Below are positions 45,003-52,830 of a stretch of DNA of 64,000 bases, in pieces (position 1 is the first letter of the stretch; the number at the start of each line of letters is the position of its first letter). The notes under the pieces are model-generated. The model worked only from the letters and a program-made list of their open reading frames with translations, made no database searches and had not been told where the DNA came from. The DNA is from Christiangramia sp. (lineage in GTDB: Bacteria; Bacteroidota; Bacteroidia; Flavobacteriales; Flavobacteriaceae), in contig NZ_JAPYPC010000010.1 of the NCBI RefSeq assembly GCF_029937855.1, positions 1 to 64,000 of the forward strand, in the 5' to 3' direction. A program made the position numbers and the translations under genes.

Positions 45003-46313
45003 CTATACCAGTCTTATTCTCACTTTTTTCTTTTTCAACCTGGAATTATTTAAATTTTTGATAATATCCTCAGCTTTTGCAGCTGCTACAGATACAAAGC
45101 TGCAATCCTGTTTTAATTCGATAGCCCCCAGTTCATCTTTATTAAGGTTTCCCTGTTTGAAAAAAAGACCGGCAATGTCACCTTTCGATATTTTATCTTT
45201 TCGCCCTCCGGAAATAAAAAGGGTTTTCCATTCGGTTTCTTTTTTTATAGAATTAGCTTCTAGATTTTGAACTGAAGATTCCTGAATAAATTCTGGTAAT
45301 TCTTCTTTCTCCCATTTCAGAACATAGGCTATCCCTTTTACTTCCATCCTGGCCGTTCTGCCGTTTCTATGAGTAAATTCTGCTTCTCTTAAAGGAAGCT
45401 GATAATGAATAATAAAATTAAGCTCAGGGATATCGATTCCCCTGGCTGCGAGATCTGTGGCGATAATAATTCGATGGGTTCCATTCCTGAATTTTATCAA
45501 AGCTCTTTCCCGGTCCTGCTGTTCCATTCCTCCATGAAAAATCCCGTGGGGAATATTATTTTCTGAAAGAAAATCGCTAACAAACTGAATACTATCCTTG
45601 AAATTACAAAAAATGATTCCCGGTTTATTGCCAATATGGCCAAGTAAATTTAAAAGACTATCCAGTTTATCCCTGTTCTTCGAATTAACCGTTTTTACTT
45701 GAAGAAGTGGTTTTTCTTCAGAGAGATAATTGATCTTTTTAGCATCTTTCATACCCACAAAACGAGGAATTTCCACATGCTGCGTTGCCGAAGTCAAAAC
45801 ACGTTTTTTGATAGTAGGCAAAAGCTCAAAGATTTCATACATTTCTTCTTCAAATCCTATTTCCAGCGATTTATCAAATTCATCCAATATAATAGTTTTG
45901 ATAGTTTCCGAAGAAAAAGTTTCTCTGCGCAAATGATCTGCCAACCTGCCGGGAGTCCCTATAATTATAGCCGGTGGATGTTTCAACTCGATCCTGTCTT
46001 TAGCCGATGATCTGCCCCCATAAACGGCATTCGCTTTAAAACCGGTTCCCATTTCACGAATTACCTGCTCTATTTGTATCGCCAGTTCACGGGATGGAAC
46101 CAGGATCAGTGTCTGAACTTCTCTAATTTCGGCATCTAATTCATTAAGAACTGGTAAAAGAAAGGCGAGTGTTTTTCCGGTACCGGTAGGCGATAATAAA
46201 ATAGTATTGTTATTGGAGCTTATTGCTGCACCCGCTTCTTTTTGCATCGGGTTGAGCTTTGATATCCTCAGTTTTTTAAGAATTTCTTCTTCAGATTTGA
46301 TATTATTGGCCAT
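45003..46313 (-). CDS. DEAD-box-type RNA helicase, DbpA-like
   Basis: A 436-residue SF2 helicase: Q motif near the start, motif I SPTGTGKT near 41-48, Ia VPSRELAIQI, Ib TPGRLADHL, motif III SAT, motif V ATDLAARGIDIP and motif VI HRNGRTAR. Motif II reads DEFD rather than DEAD, a variant at a key position. The C-terminal region (KTLFISGGRKDKISKGDIAG, ending KKKKVRIRLV) matches the DbpA RNA-binding domain, which recognises 23S rRNA hairpin 92. A ribosome-assembly role is therefore likely. The gene is divergent from rlmF, also a 23S-rRNA gene. Confidence 0.87.
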   Translation of the reverse strand: MANNIKSEEEILKKLRISKLNPMQKEAGAAISSNNNTILLSPTGTGKTLAFLLPVLNELDAEIREVQTLILVPSRELAIQIEQVIREMGTGFKANAVYGGRSSAKDRIELKHPPAIIIGTPGRLADHLRRETFSSETIKTIILDEFDKSLEIGFEEEMYEIFELLPTIKKRVLTSATQHVEIPRFVGMKDAKKINYLSEEKPLLQVKTVNSKNRDKLDSLLNLLGHIGNKPGIIFCNFKDSIQFVSDFLSENNIPHGIFHGGMEQQDRERALIKFRNGTHRIIIATDLAARGIDIPELNFIIHYQLPLREAEFTHRNGRTARMEVKGIAYVLKWEKEELPEFIQESSVQNLEANSIKKETEWKTLFISGGRKDKISKGDIAGLFFKQGNLNKDELGAIELKQDCSFVSVAAAKAEDIIKNLNNSRLKKKKVRIRLV

Positions 46314-46362
46314 GCCGTAAAAGTACAGCTAAATTGGTGAGTTTATTCAGTTTGAAAACTTT

Positions 46363-46370
46363 TACCTTTG
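46363..46370 (+). promoter_or_regulatory. Candidate -7 promoter element of rlmF
   Basis: TACCTTTG fits the Bacteroidota -7 consensus TAnnTTTG and lies 20 bp upstream of the chosen rlmF start. No good -33 TTTG was found at the usual 19-bp distance. Confidence 0.45.
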
Positions 46371-46390
46371 GCCAATTCCAAATTCTGAAA

Positions 46391-47248
46391 ATGCACCCGA
46401 GTAATATTCATCAAGCTCCTTATAATTTTGACGCCTTAACTCAATCTAATCCAGAACTATCAAATTTTGTCTTTCTGAATAAATATGGAACAGAAACCTT
46501 AAATTTCGCCGATCCCGAAGCGGTACTTCAGCTAAATAAGGCATTGCTGAATTTTCATTATCAGGTTGAAAGCTGGAGCATCCCGAAGAATTATTTATGT
46601 CCGCCAATTCCCGGCAGAGCAGATTATATTCATCATTTAAATGATTTGCTTTCAGAAGAAAATATACAGGGAGAAATTAAAGGCATTGATATTGGGGTGG
46701 GTGCAAATGCAATCTTTCCCATTCTGGCAAGTAGAATCTATAATTGGAAAATGATAGGGACAGATATAGAAAAAAAATCGGTTGAAATTGCCAGGGAGAA
46801 TGTTATTTCAGATAAAAAGCTTTCAAATAACCTCAGCATTGTTCAGCAAAAAGATCCCGGTAGTATTTTTAAAGGAATTATAGAGGAAGCTGATTATTAT
46901 CATTTCAGCATGTGTAATCCTCCTTTTCATTCTTCGGAAAAGGAAGCTCAAAAAGCAAACTACCGAAAAATTAAAAATCTTGGCCTGGAGCACCTTAAAA
47001 ATTTAAATTTCGGCGGACAGGCGAACGAATTATGGTGCAATGGTGGTGAATCCTTATTTATAAAAAGGATGATCAAAGAAAGTCTTTTGTTTAAAAAACA
47101 AGTCGGCTGGTTTACCTGTCTTGTTTCAAAAAAGGAGAATCTTCCGAAAATCTACAAACAACTGAATAAGATAGACGCCGATTTTAGAACTGTTGAAATG
47201 AGCCAGGGCAATAAAAAAAGTAGATTTATCGCCTGGCGGTTTGAATAA
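46391..47248 (+). CDS. rlmF: RlmF, 23S rRNA (adenine-1618-N6) methyltransferase
   Basis: I start the gene at 46391 (MHPSNIHQAPYNFDALTQ). The frame is open 57 bases further upstream, but the family begins here and a TAnnTTTG box lies 20 bp upstream. Features: LCPPIPGRADYIHHLNDLL, motif I GIDIGVGANAIFPIL, TDIEKKSVEIARENV, catalytic motif IV SMCNPPFHSS, then GGQANELWCNGGE and the IAWRF end. The enzyme methylates A1618 of 23S rRNA on assembling subunits, which fits its divergent neighbour, a DbpA-like helicase. Confidence 0.92.
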   Translation: MHPSNIHQAPYNFDALTQSNPELSNFVFLNKYGTETLNFADPEAVLQLNKALLNFHYQVESWSIPKNYLCPPIPGRADYIHHLNDLLSEENIQGEIKGIDIGVGANAIFPILASRIYNWKMIGTDIEKKSVEIARENVISDKKLSNNLSIVQQKDPGSIFKGIIEEADYYHFSMCNPPFHSSEKEAQKANYRKIKNLGLEHLKNLNFGGQANELWCNGGESLFIKRMIKESLLFKKQVGWFTCLVSKKENLPKIYKQLNKIDADFRTVEMSQGNKKSRFIAWRFE

Positions 47249-47263
47249 GGAGGATTGCTAAAA

Positions 47264-47446
47264 ATGAATTATTTAAAGTATATTGTTACGTATATCGAGA
47301 TTACTTTTAAAAAACGTGGTCATAAAGGCTTTTATATGAATGCACTTTATAATTATAAACGGGCAACAAACTTTTCTCCTGTTATTGAAATATCAAATTT
47401 TTCTCCTCTACTAATTCAGAAAATGTTTACTGATAAACCTATATAG
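47264..47446 (+). CDS. Possible small protein with an unusually strong Shine-Dalgarno
   Basis: A 60-residue frame from ATG at 47264 to 47446. AAGGAGGA (47247-47254) sits 9 nt upstream, which is notable in a genome where such sequences are rare. The product (MNYLKYIVTYIEITFKKRGH and ATNFSPVIEISNFSPLL) is basic and aromatic, without recognised motifs. Its stop lies 2 nt before the HD-domain gene start, so it could be a coupling leader or a real small gene. It could equally be chance; the SD is the main argument. Confidence 0.3.
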   Translation: MNYLKYIVTYIEITFKKRGHKGFYMNALYNYKRATNFSPVIEISNFSPLLIQKMFTDKPI

Positions 47447-47448
47447 AA

Positions 47449-48036
47449 ATGGAGAAAACCGATATTTTCTATAAGGTGCATCTCAGGTTGGAAAAAAAAC
47501 TACCAGCTAATCTTTTCTACCACGATGCAGCCCATACCAAGGATGTTATAGAAAAATCTGTTTTTCTAGCTGAAAAAGAAAATTTAAGTCCTTCTGAAAT
47601 TAACCTGATAAAAGTTGCTGCTTTATATCACGATGCCGGTTTTATTTTAGGCAGGGAAGAACATGAAGAGAAAAGCTGTAAGCTCGCCACTAAAGAATTG
47701 CCGGAATATAATTTTTCAAAGGCCCAGATCAAAACTATCTGCGGGATGATCAATGCAACCCGAATTCCACAAAAAACGAGTAATCTATATGAAGATATAA
47801 TTGCTGATGCCGATCTATTTTACCTTGGAACAGAAAACTATGATTACTTTTCCAATAAATTATACCTCGAATTAAAACATGACCGCCCTGAACTGACCCA
47901 AAAAGAATGGGTTAAGATTCAGCTTGATTTTCTAAAATCGCACCATTTTCATACAAATTTTGGAATAAAAGTGCTTGAGCCGGTAAAAAGAAAACATTTA
48001 GAGAAAATCACTGAGATGTGGAAAAATTTTGATTAA
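47449..48036 (+). CDS. HD-domain phosphohydrolase-like protein
   Basis: A 195-residue HD-superfamily protein. Metal-binding residues are seen in FYHDAAHTKDV (first His/Asp), LYHDAGFI (HD signature, about 65-66) and IIADADLFYLG (final Asp). The EEHEEKSCKLA segment supplies a further His. HD proteins hydrolyse phosphate esters such as nucleotides or (p)ppGpp; the substrate here is unknown. It is soluble, without other domains. A bidirectional terminator follows. Confidence 0.82.
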   Translation: MEKTDIFYKVHLRLEKKLPANLFYHDAAHTKDVIEKSVFLAEKENLSPSEINLIKVAALYHDAGFILGREEHEEKSCKLATKELPEYNFSKAQIKTICGMINATRIPQKTSNLYEDIIADADLFYLGTENYDYFSNKLYLELKHDRPELTQKEWVKIQLDFLKSHHFHTNFGIKVLEPVKRKHLEKITEMWKNFD

Positions 48037-48190
48037 TAAATAATTAAATTAGGCTTCAGTTTTTACGGGTTTACCCTCAGTAGGATAATTAAAAAAATAA
48101 GTATAACTTTAAAGTTCAAAGTTTTGGTTATGGAGTAAGTATACAGCATAGGTGAATTTTCAACCTTATTCTTTAACTAACCAACTCAAA

Positions 48191-48218
48191 AAAAGGGATA
48201 ACTTTCGTTATCCCTTTT
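48191..48218. terminator. Bidirectional terminator between HD gene and barrel gene
   Basis: AAAAGGGATAAC (48191-48202), loop TTTC, GTTATCCCTTTT (48207-48218), flanked by A-rich and T-rich runs on both sides. It serves the converging genes at 47449 and 48256. Confidence 0.9.
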
Positions 48219-48255
48219 AAATTTTTTATTAAACTTATTTGAAGAGCTTCAAGGC

Positions 48256-48945
48256 TTAAAAATAACAACCACCTTTTCTTCTTCCTGGATTTGCAGCACT
48301 GTCAAATATCTTAAAGCTTATACTAAGCAGTATTTGATTTAAACGAGAATCATCAAAATTTGCCGTGTTGATTCCAAAACCTTCATTGCCGCCATTCACT
48401 ATATTAATAATATAAGGCTCTTCTGAAGCTAAAGTGCGATCATATCTAAGATCAAGCTCAAACCTACCAAAAGCCGCTTTTATCCCAGCCTGGGCTGCCA
48501 ATGGATTATTTTGAACAACAACCGGTTGATCCGGTTCGTTTCCTTCCAAGGAAGCATCCAGTATTTTTTGATAAGCAGGCCCTCCATAAATATCTATTGG
48601 TCCCCATACATTATAACCGAAAAGTAAGGGAACACTTACTTTTTCAACTGCATATGTAGAGGGTTGGGTAGGAAATTGAAATTCTGTTTCCATTGCGCTA
48701 TAAATAACTTCAGGGCGAATAAGAAATTTGTTAAATCGTATCTCAAAAAATCCTCCCCCGTGATATTTAAATTGGGAATCGGCTTCTACGGTTCCAGCAA
48801 AATCGGTCCCGCCGCCTACTCTACCCGTTATCTGACCTCCCATTACATAACTGGGACCTCCCTTAATTCCGAAGCTAAATTCCTGTGCATGAGATACAGA
48901 AAAGCATAAGAATCCAATAAAAAATAAGTAAAGTGCTTTATTCAT
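48256..48945 (-). CDS. Outer-membrane beta-barrel (porin-family) protein
   Basis: About 229 residues from ATG at 48945, giving the signal peptide MNKALYLFFIGFLCFSVSHA with cleavage before QEFSFGIKGG; an earlier ATG at 48969 would only lengthen the leader. The mature protein has alternating hydrophobic strands (FSFGIKGGPSYVMGG, GGGFFEIRFNKFLIRPEV, VPLLFGYNVWGPIDIYGG, AGIKAAFGRFELDLRYDR) and ends with a barrel-like LLSISFKIF strand plus a Cys-containing tail. Fits OmpA/porin-like beta-barrels of Bacteroidota (outer-membrane beta-barrel domain, PF13568-like, from memory). Function unknown. Confidence 0.78.
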   Translation of the reverse strand: MNKALYLFFIGFLCFSVSHAQEFSFGIKGGPSYVMGGQITGRVGGGTDFAGTVEADSQFKYHGGGFFEIRFNKFLIRPEVIYSAMETEFQFPTQPSTYAVEKVSVPLLFGYNVWGPIDIYGGPAYQKILDASLEGNEPDQPVVVQNNPLAAQAGIKAAFGRFELDLRYDRTLASEEPYIINIVNGGNEGFGINTANFDDSRLNQILLSISFKIFDSAANPGRRKGGCYF

Positions 48946-49062
48946 AACTATAGTATAATTCGCGGACAATCGGGGTTAAATATATCAATTTAATAGACTA
49001 ATCAAATACTCCATTCTATATTTTTAACGGAAAAAAATATCTTTCAGTATATCATAAATAAA

Positions 49063-49087
49063 AAAGCACCATGGTGAATGGTGCTTT
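49063..49087 (-). terminator. Terminator of the subtilase gene
   Basis: AAAGCACCAT (49063-49072) and ATGGTGCTTT (49078-49087) around GGTGA. On the minus strand the stem is followed by a T-rich run, so it ends the subtilase transcript. Confidence 0.8.
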
Positions 49088-49110
49088 CTATATATTGGTA
49101 GTTTAGTTAA

Positions 49111-50316
49111 TTAATGAACGATAATTGCATCTGCATTCCCATCAGGATCTCCATTTACAGTTCCATCAGTAGTAAAATTACCCAGAAAGATAACTCCGGC
49201 AGCATGAGGTGCAGCCATGGATGTACCACTAATAGTATTATAACCTCCATCTTTCCAGGTAGATTTAATAGCGACACCAGGTGCGGCGAAATCTACAGGT
49301 GGATTTCCAAAATTAGAGAATGACGCCCAGTTATCACTGGAATCCATTGCAGAAATCGTATAGATATTAACACCGTTTACACGGGCTGGTGAATGATTAT
49401 TAGCATCATCACTATCATTTCCTGCCGCAAGTACAAACTTAACTCCATTAGCAGAAGCCGCCTTTACTGCATCATCTACGGCTTGAGAAACTGGACCACC
49501 TAAGGACATATTGGCTACATCCCCTGTATTTCCATTAGCACCAACATGGTCCACCCCGGCAATAACTCCAGAATATGAACCGCTACCTCTGCTATCCAGA
49601 ACTTTTACAGGCACAACCGTTGCACCAGCAGCTACTCCAACTACTCCTACATCATTATTGAGTGCAGCAATCGTCCCAGCAACATGAGAACCATGACCGT
49701 TTCCATCATCTAAAGATTTTCCATCTTTACCTGAAGTAAAAGCATTAAAACCAAGTGACGCATTTACATTCAGATCTTCGTGATCCAGGTCTATCCCAGT
49801 ATCTACTACCCATACTACATTTGAGCCGGTATAATTTACACCACCATTTACACGAGTAATACCATAAGGAATTTCCTGTCCTGTGGTTTCTCCTCCACCG
49901 CCACCGGCCCATGATGGCGGTGCATAGGTAACAAATTTATCTTCTTCGATATAATCTACTTCCTTTCTTTTTCTAAGAGCTTCAACTCCTTCAGCATTTA
50001 ATTTTATGGCAGCACCACTTAAGGTTTTGCTATAAACGTTCAACACCTCTCCCTTAATATTGGAGTCGGCCATAAGCTTTAAAGTTTGGGATTTCATGTT
50101 TTCCTGAGCCTTTTCATAACTCAGTTTACCATTATCCATACTTTTAATAAAGTCTTTTTTGTATACCACAATATACTGTCCGGGAATGGCCTGTGAACTA
50201 GAAGCTCCAATCACTTCTGCTTCTTGAGTTTGAACCTGTGAATCCTGATTACAGGACATTAAAAAAGTAGCAGTAATAGCTGCCACTCCTAATACTTTCA
50301 GCGAATTTAATTTCAT
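49111..50316 (-). CDS. S8-family (subtilisin-like) serine protease, lipoprotein
   Basis: A 401-residue protease. The signal ends in FLMSC with Cys22 as lipid-attachment site. An I9-type inhibitor propeptide covers about 44-130 (PGQYIVVYKKDF, LNAEGVEALRKRKEVDYIEE). The catalytic domain has VVDTGID (Asp172), NGHGSHVAGT (His208), AAGND (oxyanion Asn300) and ISGTSMAAPH (Ser366). All catalytic residues are intact. No C-terminal type IX secretion domain is seen, and the protein ends shortly after the core. It is probably a surface-anchored self-maturing protease. Single gene with its own terminator. Confidence 0.92.
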   Translation of the reverse strand: MKLNSLKVLGVAAITATFLMSCNQDSQVQTQEAEVIGASSSQAIPGQYIVVYKKDFIKSMDNGKLSYEKAQENMKSQTLKLMADSNIKGEVLNVYSKTLSGAAIKLNAEGVEALRKRKEVDYIEEDKFVTYAPPSWAGGGGGETTGQEIPYGITRVNGGVNYTGSNVVWVVDTGIDLDHEDLNVNASLGFNAFTSGKDGKSLDDGNGHGSHVAGTIAALNNDVGVVGVAAGATVVPVKVLDSRGSGSYSGVIAGVDHVGANGNTGDVANMSLGGPVSQAVDDAVKAASANGVKFVLAAGNDSDDANNHSPARVNGVNIYTISAMDSSDNWASFSNFGNPPVDFAAPGVAIKSTWKDGGYNTISGTSMAAPHAAGVIFLGNFTTDGTVNGDPDGNADAIIVH

Positions 50317-50422
50317 TAATGATAAATTTTAGGTTAAAATTTGGTTAATAATAAAGCTAAAAGTACATTTTAATCGACGAAATCCAAATTTAGATTCATT
50401 TTTATTCGAAAAATGGCAAAAA

Positions 50423-50449
50423 AAATGGCTATTAAAATAATAGCCATTT
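50423..50449 (-). terminator. Terminator of the rhodanese gene
   Basis: AAATGGCTATT (50423-50433) and AATAGCCATTT (50439-50449); the minus-strand product continues into a T run. It lies 20 bp downstream of the rhodanese stop. Confidence 0.85.
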
Positions 50450-50469
50450 GTAACTCGTTTGTCTGCTTA

Positions 50470-50781
50470 TCAGTTTTCCGTTTCCCCTTCCCATTCAGAA
50501 AATCCTCCTAATAGATTATAGGTTTCATTAAATCCCATTTGATCTAATAACGTACAGGCCTGCGAGCTCCTTTTTCCAGAGCGGCAATAAATATAATAAT
50601 GTTTGGATCTATCTAACTTTTCTACTTCATCAATAAACCCCTGTCCTTTATAAATATCAATATTTTTCGAATTCGGGATATATCCTTCCTCCACTTCTTC
50701 TTCTGTACGTACATCCAGGATCACAGAATCTTTATCATTTTTCAGTTGCTTCTGCCATTCTTCCTGATTTAATTCTTGCAT
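50470..50781 (-). CDS. Single-domain rhodanese-like protein
   Basis: A 103-residue rhodanese domain: VILDVRTEEEVEEGYIPNS, HYYIYCRSGKRSSQA with the active-site Cys at 66, and LLGGFSEWEGE. Single-domain versions transfer sulfane sulfur or act as protein sulfur carriers. Cytoplasmic, no signal peptide. It is divergent from the marR gene; its start region faces the marR operator. Confidence 0.9.
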   Translation of the reverse strand: MQELNQEEWQKQLKNDKDSVILDVRTEEEVEEGYIPNSKNIDIYKGQGFIDEVEKLDRSKHYYIYCRSGKRSSQACTLLDQMGFNETYNLLGGFSEWEGETEN

Positions 50782-50900
50782 GATAATTAAGTTTTACTAT
50801 TGATTTTGTAAAGATAACTTATTTTTTTAGCTGGAAAATCTGAAACTGCCTCTCCTAAAAATTTAACAAAATATTAAAATCATTGAACCAAAAATCATCT

Positions 50901-50930
50901 TATATTTGTATGTACAAATATTGTTTATAC
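50901..50930 (+). promoter_or_regulatory. marR promoter overlapping a probable MarR operator
   Basis: TATATTTG (50901-50908) fits the -7 consensus TAnnTTTG. Overlapping it, TTTGTA-TG-TACAAA (50905-50918) is a perfect inverted repeat and a second looser one (TTGTTTATACAA) follows immediately before the ATG at 50933. This layout suits autorepression by the MarR protein. Confidence 0.6.
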
Positions 50931-50932
50931 AA

Positions 50933-51385
50933 ATGAAAATTGAAGAGCTACTAAAAACAAATAATGATATGCCAGATTCAAAAAAACTGGTATTGAATAT
51001 TATTGTGACTGCAAATTTTATAAGTGAAAAACTCACGGAAGTATTAAAACCTTTCTCCATTAGCAGTCAACAGTTTAATGTTTTAAGGATTCTTCGGGGA
51101 CAAAAGAATAAACCTGCCAATCTCTCTACAATTCAGGAAAGAATGGTGTCAAAAATGAGTAACACCACAAGACTAGTAGATAAACTGGTAGAAAAAAACC
51201 TTTGTGAAAGGATTGTTTGTCCTTCCAATCGTCGAAAAATTGAGATAAGGATCACTTCAAAAGGTCTGGAATTATTAAAAAAACTGGATCCTCTTATTGA
51301 GGAAATAGAAAACAATATTGCAGGAAAAATCAACAAAAAAGAAATTTTATCACTTAACACTAAATTAAATGAACTTAGAAGTTAA
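50933..51385 (+). CDS. MarR-family transcriptional regulator
   Basis: 150 residues from ATG at 50933 (MKIEELLKTNNDMPDSKKLV). The frame is open 27 bases upstream, but that part covers the promoter and operator. The winged-helix core is clear: FSISSQQFNVLRILRGQ, LSTIQERMVSKMSNTTRLVD (recognition helix), KNLCERIVCPSNRRKIEIRI (wing) and LLKKLDPLI. It overlaps the nitroreductase gene by 17 bp. Together with yceI it forms an operon of a kind common in Flavobacteriia; likely ligands are phenolic or quinone stress compounds, by analogy. Confidence 0.88.
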   Translation: MKIEELLKTNNDMPDSKKLVLNIIVTANFISEKLTEVLKPFSISSQQFNVLRILRGQKNKPANLSTIQERMVSKMSNTTRLVDKLVEKNLCERIVCPSNRRKIEIRITSKGLELLKKLDPLIEEIENNIAGKINKKEILSLNTKLNELRS

Positions 51386-52022
51386 AACTCAAAGCAAATA
51401 CAACGAAGATCTTAACTGGAGATATGCTACCAAAAAATTTAATCCTGAAAAAGAAATTAGTCAGGAAGATCTGAATATTTTATTAGAAAGTGTTCAATTA
51501 ACCGCCTCTTCCTATGGCTTACAACCCTATGAATTAATAGTGGTGAAGAATCCGGAAATCAGGGAAAAGTTGAAGGCTGCGGCCTGGAATCAGACTCAGA
51601 TAACAGATGCCTCTTATCTCCTGGTCTTTGCCAATCTTCAATCGGTTACTGAATCTTATGTTAGTACTTATCTTGATAATATTGCCAATACCCGCAATTT
51701 AACCCGGGAAGATCTTAAAGGCATGGAAGACATGATAAAGAACACCACTTTAAAGCTTCCTGCTGAAAAGCAACAGGAGTGGGCAGCGAAACAGGCATAC
51801 ATTGCTCTTGGAAATTTATTATCTGCGGCAGCAAATTTAAAGATTGACACCTGCCCTATGGAAGGTTTTGATGCTGGAAAATTTGATGAGATCCTTGGCT
51901 TAAAAGATAAGAATCTCACAACAGCAGTTATCGCACCTATTGGTTACAGAAGCGAAGAGGATAATTACCAGCATTTAGCCAAAGTGAGAAAATCAAAAAA
52001 AGACTTAATAGAAATAATTTAA
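51369..52022 (+). CDS. Nitroreductase-family NAD(P)H oxidoreductase
   Basis: A 217-residue FMN-dependent nitroreductase. It has the FMN-binding start LNWRYATKKFNPEKEI, LTASSYGLQPYELIVVKN, the central AYIALGNLLSAAANLKIDTC and the PMEGFDAGKF segment with the closing IAPIGYRSEEDNYQHLAKVR. The start overlaps the marR end. It reduces quinones or nitroaromatics with NAD(P)H, plausible as the target of the MarR regulator. Cytoplasmic. Confidence 0.9.
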   Translation: MNLEVKTQSKYNEDLNWRYATKKFNPEKEISQEDLNILLESVQLTASSYGLQPYELIVVKNPEIREKLKAAAWNQTQITDASYLLVFANLQSVTESYVSTYLDNIANTRNLTREDLKGMEDMIKNTTLKLPAEKQQEWAAKQAYIALGNLLSAAANLKIDTCPMEGFDAGKFDEILGLKDKNLTTAVIAPIGYRSEEDNYQHLAKVRKSKKDLIEII

Positions 52023-52039
52023 TCTAAAATTTACAGATC

Positions 52040-52609
52040 ATGAAAAATAGAATTTTAAAAGGCGGTATCGCCACAGTAATCGTTTTAACCACAGTAGCAT
52101 TTACAAATTCTAAAAAAGAAGTGGATACTGAGGCCAGCATTATTACCTGGACAGGGGAAAAAGTTACAGGGTCACACAATGGAACTATTAAACTTGAGAG
52201 TGGACATCTAATGATGGAAAACGAGAAAATCGTCGGTGGTGAGTTTGTAATGGATATGAGCAGCATTACTGTAACAGATCTTTCTGGAGAAAACAAGGGA
52301 AAACTGGAAGGACATTTAAAGTCTGAAGATTTTTTTGGAGTTAAAAAACACCCCACTGCTAAACTTGTAATTACCAGTGCAGCCGCAAAAGGAGATGGAA
52401 AATATGGGATTGTTGGAGATCTAACCATTAAAAATGAAACACACCCACTCACTTTTGATCTTGAAATGAATGGAGATTCTGCTAACACACACTTAACCAT
52501 AGATCGTTCAAAATATAATGTGCGTTATGGATCTGGTAGTTTCTTCGATAATTTGGGAGACAAGACCATCTATGACAATTTTGAACTGGACGTGAATCTA
52601 AAGTTCTAG
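52040..52609 (+). CDS. YceI-family protein, exported
   Basis: A 189-residue protein with an N-terminal signal (MKNRILKGGIATVIVLTTVA, cleavage near FTNS). The YceI/lipocalin-like core has IITWTGEKVTGSHNGTIKLE, GGEFVMDMSSITVTDL, GHLKSEDFFGVKKHPTAKL and GDLTIKNETHPLTFDLEM, ending with YDNFELDVNLKF. YceI barrels bind isoprenoid chains such as ubiquinone-like lipids in the periplasm. It follows the nitroreductase by 17 bp. Confidence 0.92.
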   Translation: MKNRILKGGIATVIVLTTVAFTNSKKEVDTEASIITWTGEKVTGSHNGTIKLESGHLMMENEKIVGGEFVMDMSSITVTDLSGENKGKLEGHLKSEDFFGVKKHPTAKLVITSAAAKGDGKYGIVGDLTIKNETHPLTFDLEMNGDSANTHLTIDRSKYNVRYGSGSFFDNLGDKTIYDNFELDVNLKF

Positions 52610-52655
52610 GATATTTACCGGGGTTACTGCCTCGTGATTATTTTTTGAAAAAATG

Positions 52656-52686
52656 TTTGTTTAGAAAAATTTCATCTCTATCTTTG
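52656..52686 (+). promoter_or_regulatory. trp operon promoter
   Basis: TTTG at 52656-52659, exactly 19 bases of spacer, then TATCTTTG at 52679-52686. This is a perfect match to the Bacteroidota consensus TTTG-N19-TAnnTTTG. Transcription would begin just upstream of the leader peptide. Confidence 0.9.
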
Positions 52687-52700
52687 ACCTCATGTTAAAA

Positions 52701-52748
52701 ATGAAAAAAAATAACTGGTGGTGGAATAACTTACGTCAATCTTCGTGA
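52701..52748 (+). CDS. trpL: trp leader peptide (attenuator-coupled)
   Basis: A 15-codon reading frame, MKKNNWWWNNLRQSS, with three consecutive Trp codons at 52716-52724 and a stop at 52746-52748. It lies 14 bp after the promoter -7 box and before a terminator, 82 bases upstream of trpE. The ribosome's progress through the Trp codons is expected to report charged tRNA-Trp supply. The codon cluster and context make this a typical leader peptide, although too short to be found by ordinary gene callers. Confidence 0.88.
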   Translation: MKKNNWWWNNLRQSS

Positions 52749-52810
52749 GCTGAACTGCTATTTTTCAATATAGAAATTATAAAGGCTTGTCTCACGACAA
52801 GCCTTTTTTT
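52743..52810 (+). promoter_or_regulatory. trp attenuator: terminator and antiterminator
   Basis: The terminator stem is AAAGGCTTGTC (52781-52791), loop TCAC, GACAAGCCTTT (52796-52806), followed by T residues to 52810. The segment TCGTGAG (52743-52749), which covers the leader stop codon, is complementary to CTCACGA (52791-52797) in the terminator loop and descending arm. If the ribosome stalls at the Trp codons, TCGTGAG is free to pair and the terminator cannot form; if it reaches the stop codon it hides TCGTGAG and transcription ends. Confidence 0.85.
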
Positions 52811-52830
52811 ATTGCATAAACTAATATTCA

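Noticed and set aside
45699-46010. Plus-strand open frame of 103 codons opposite the DbpA-like helicase
   Set aside because: Antisense to conserved helicase motifs; composition is that of a shadow frame.
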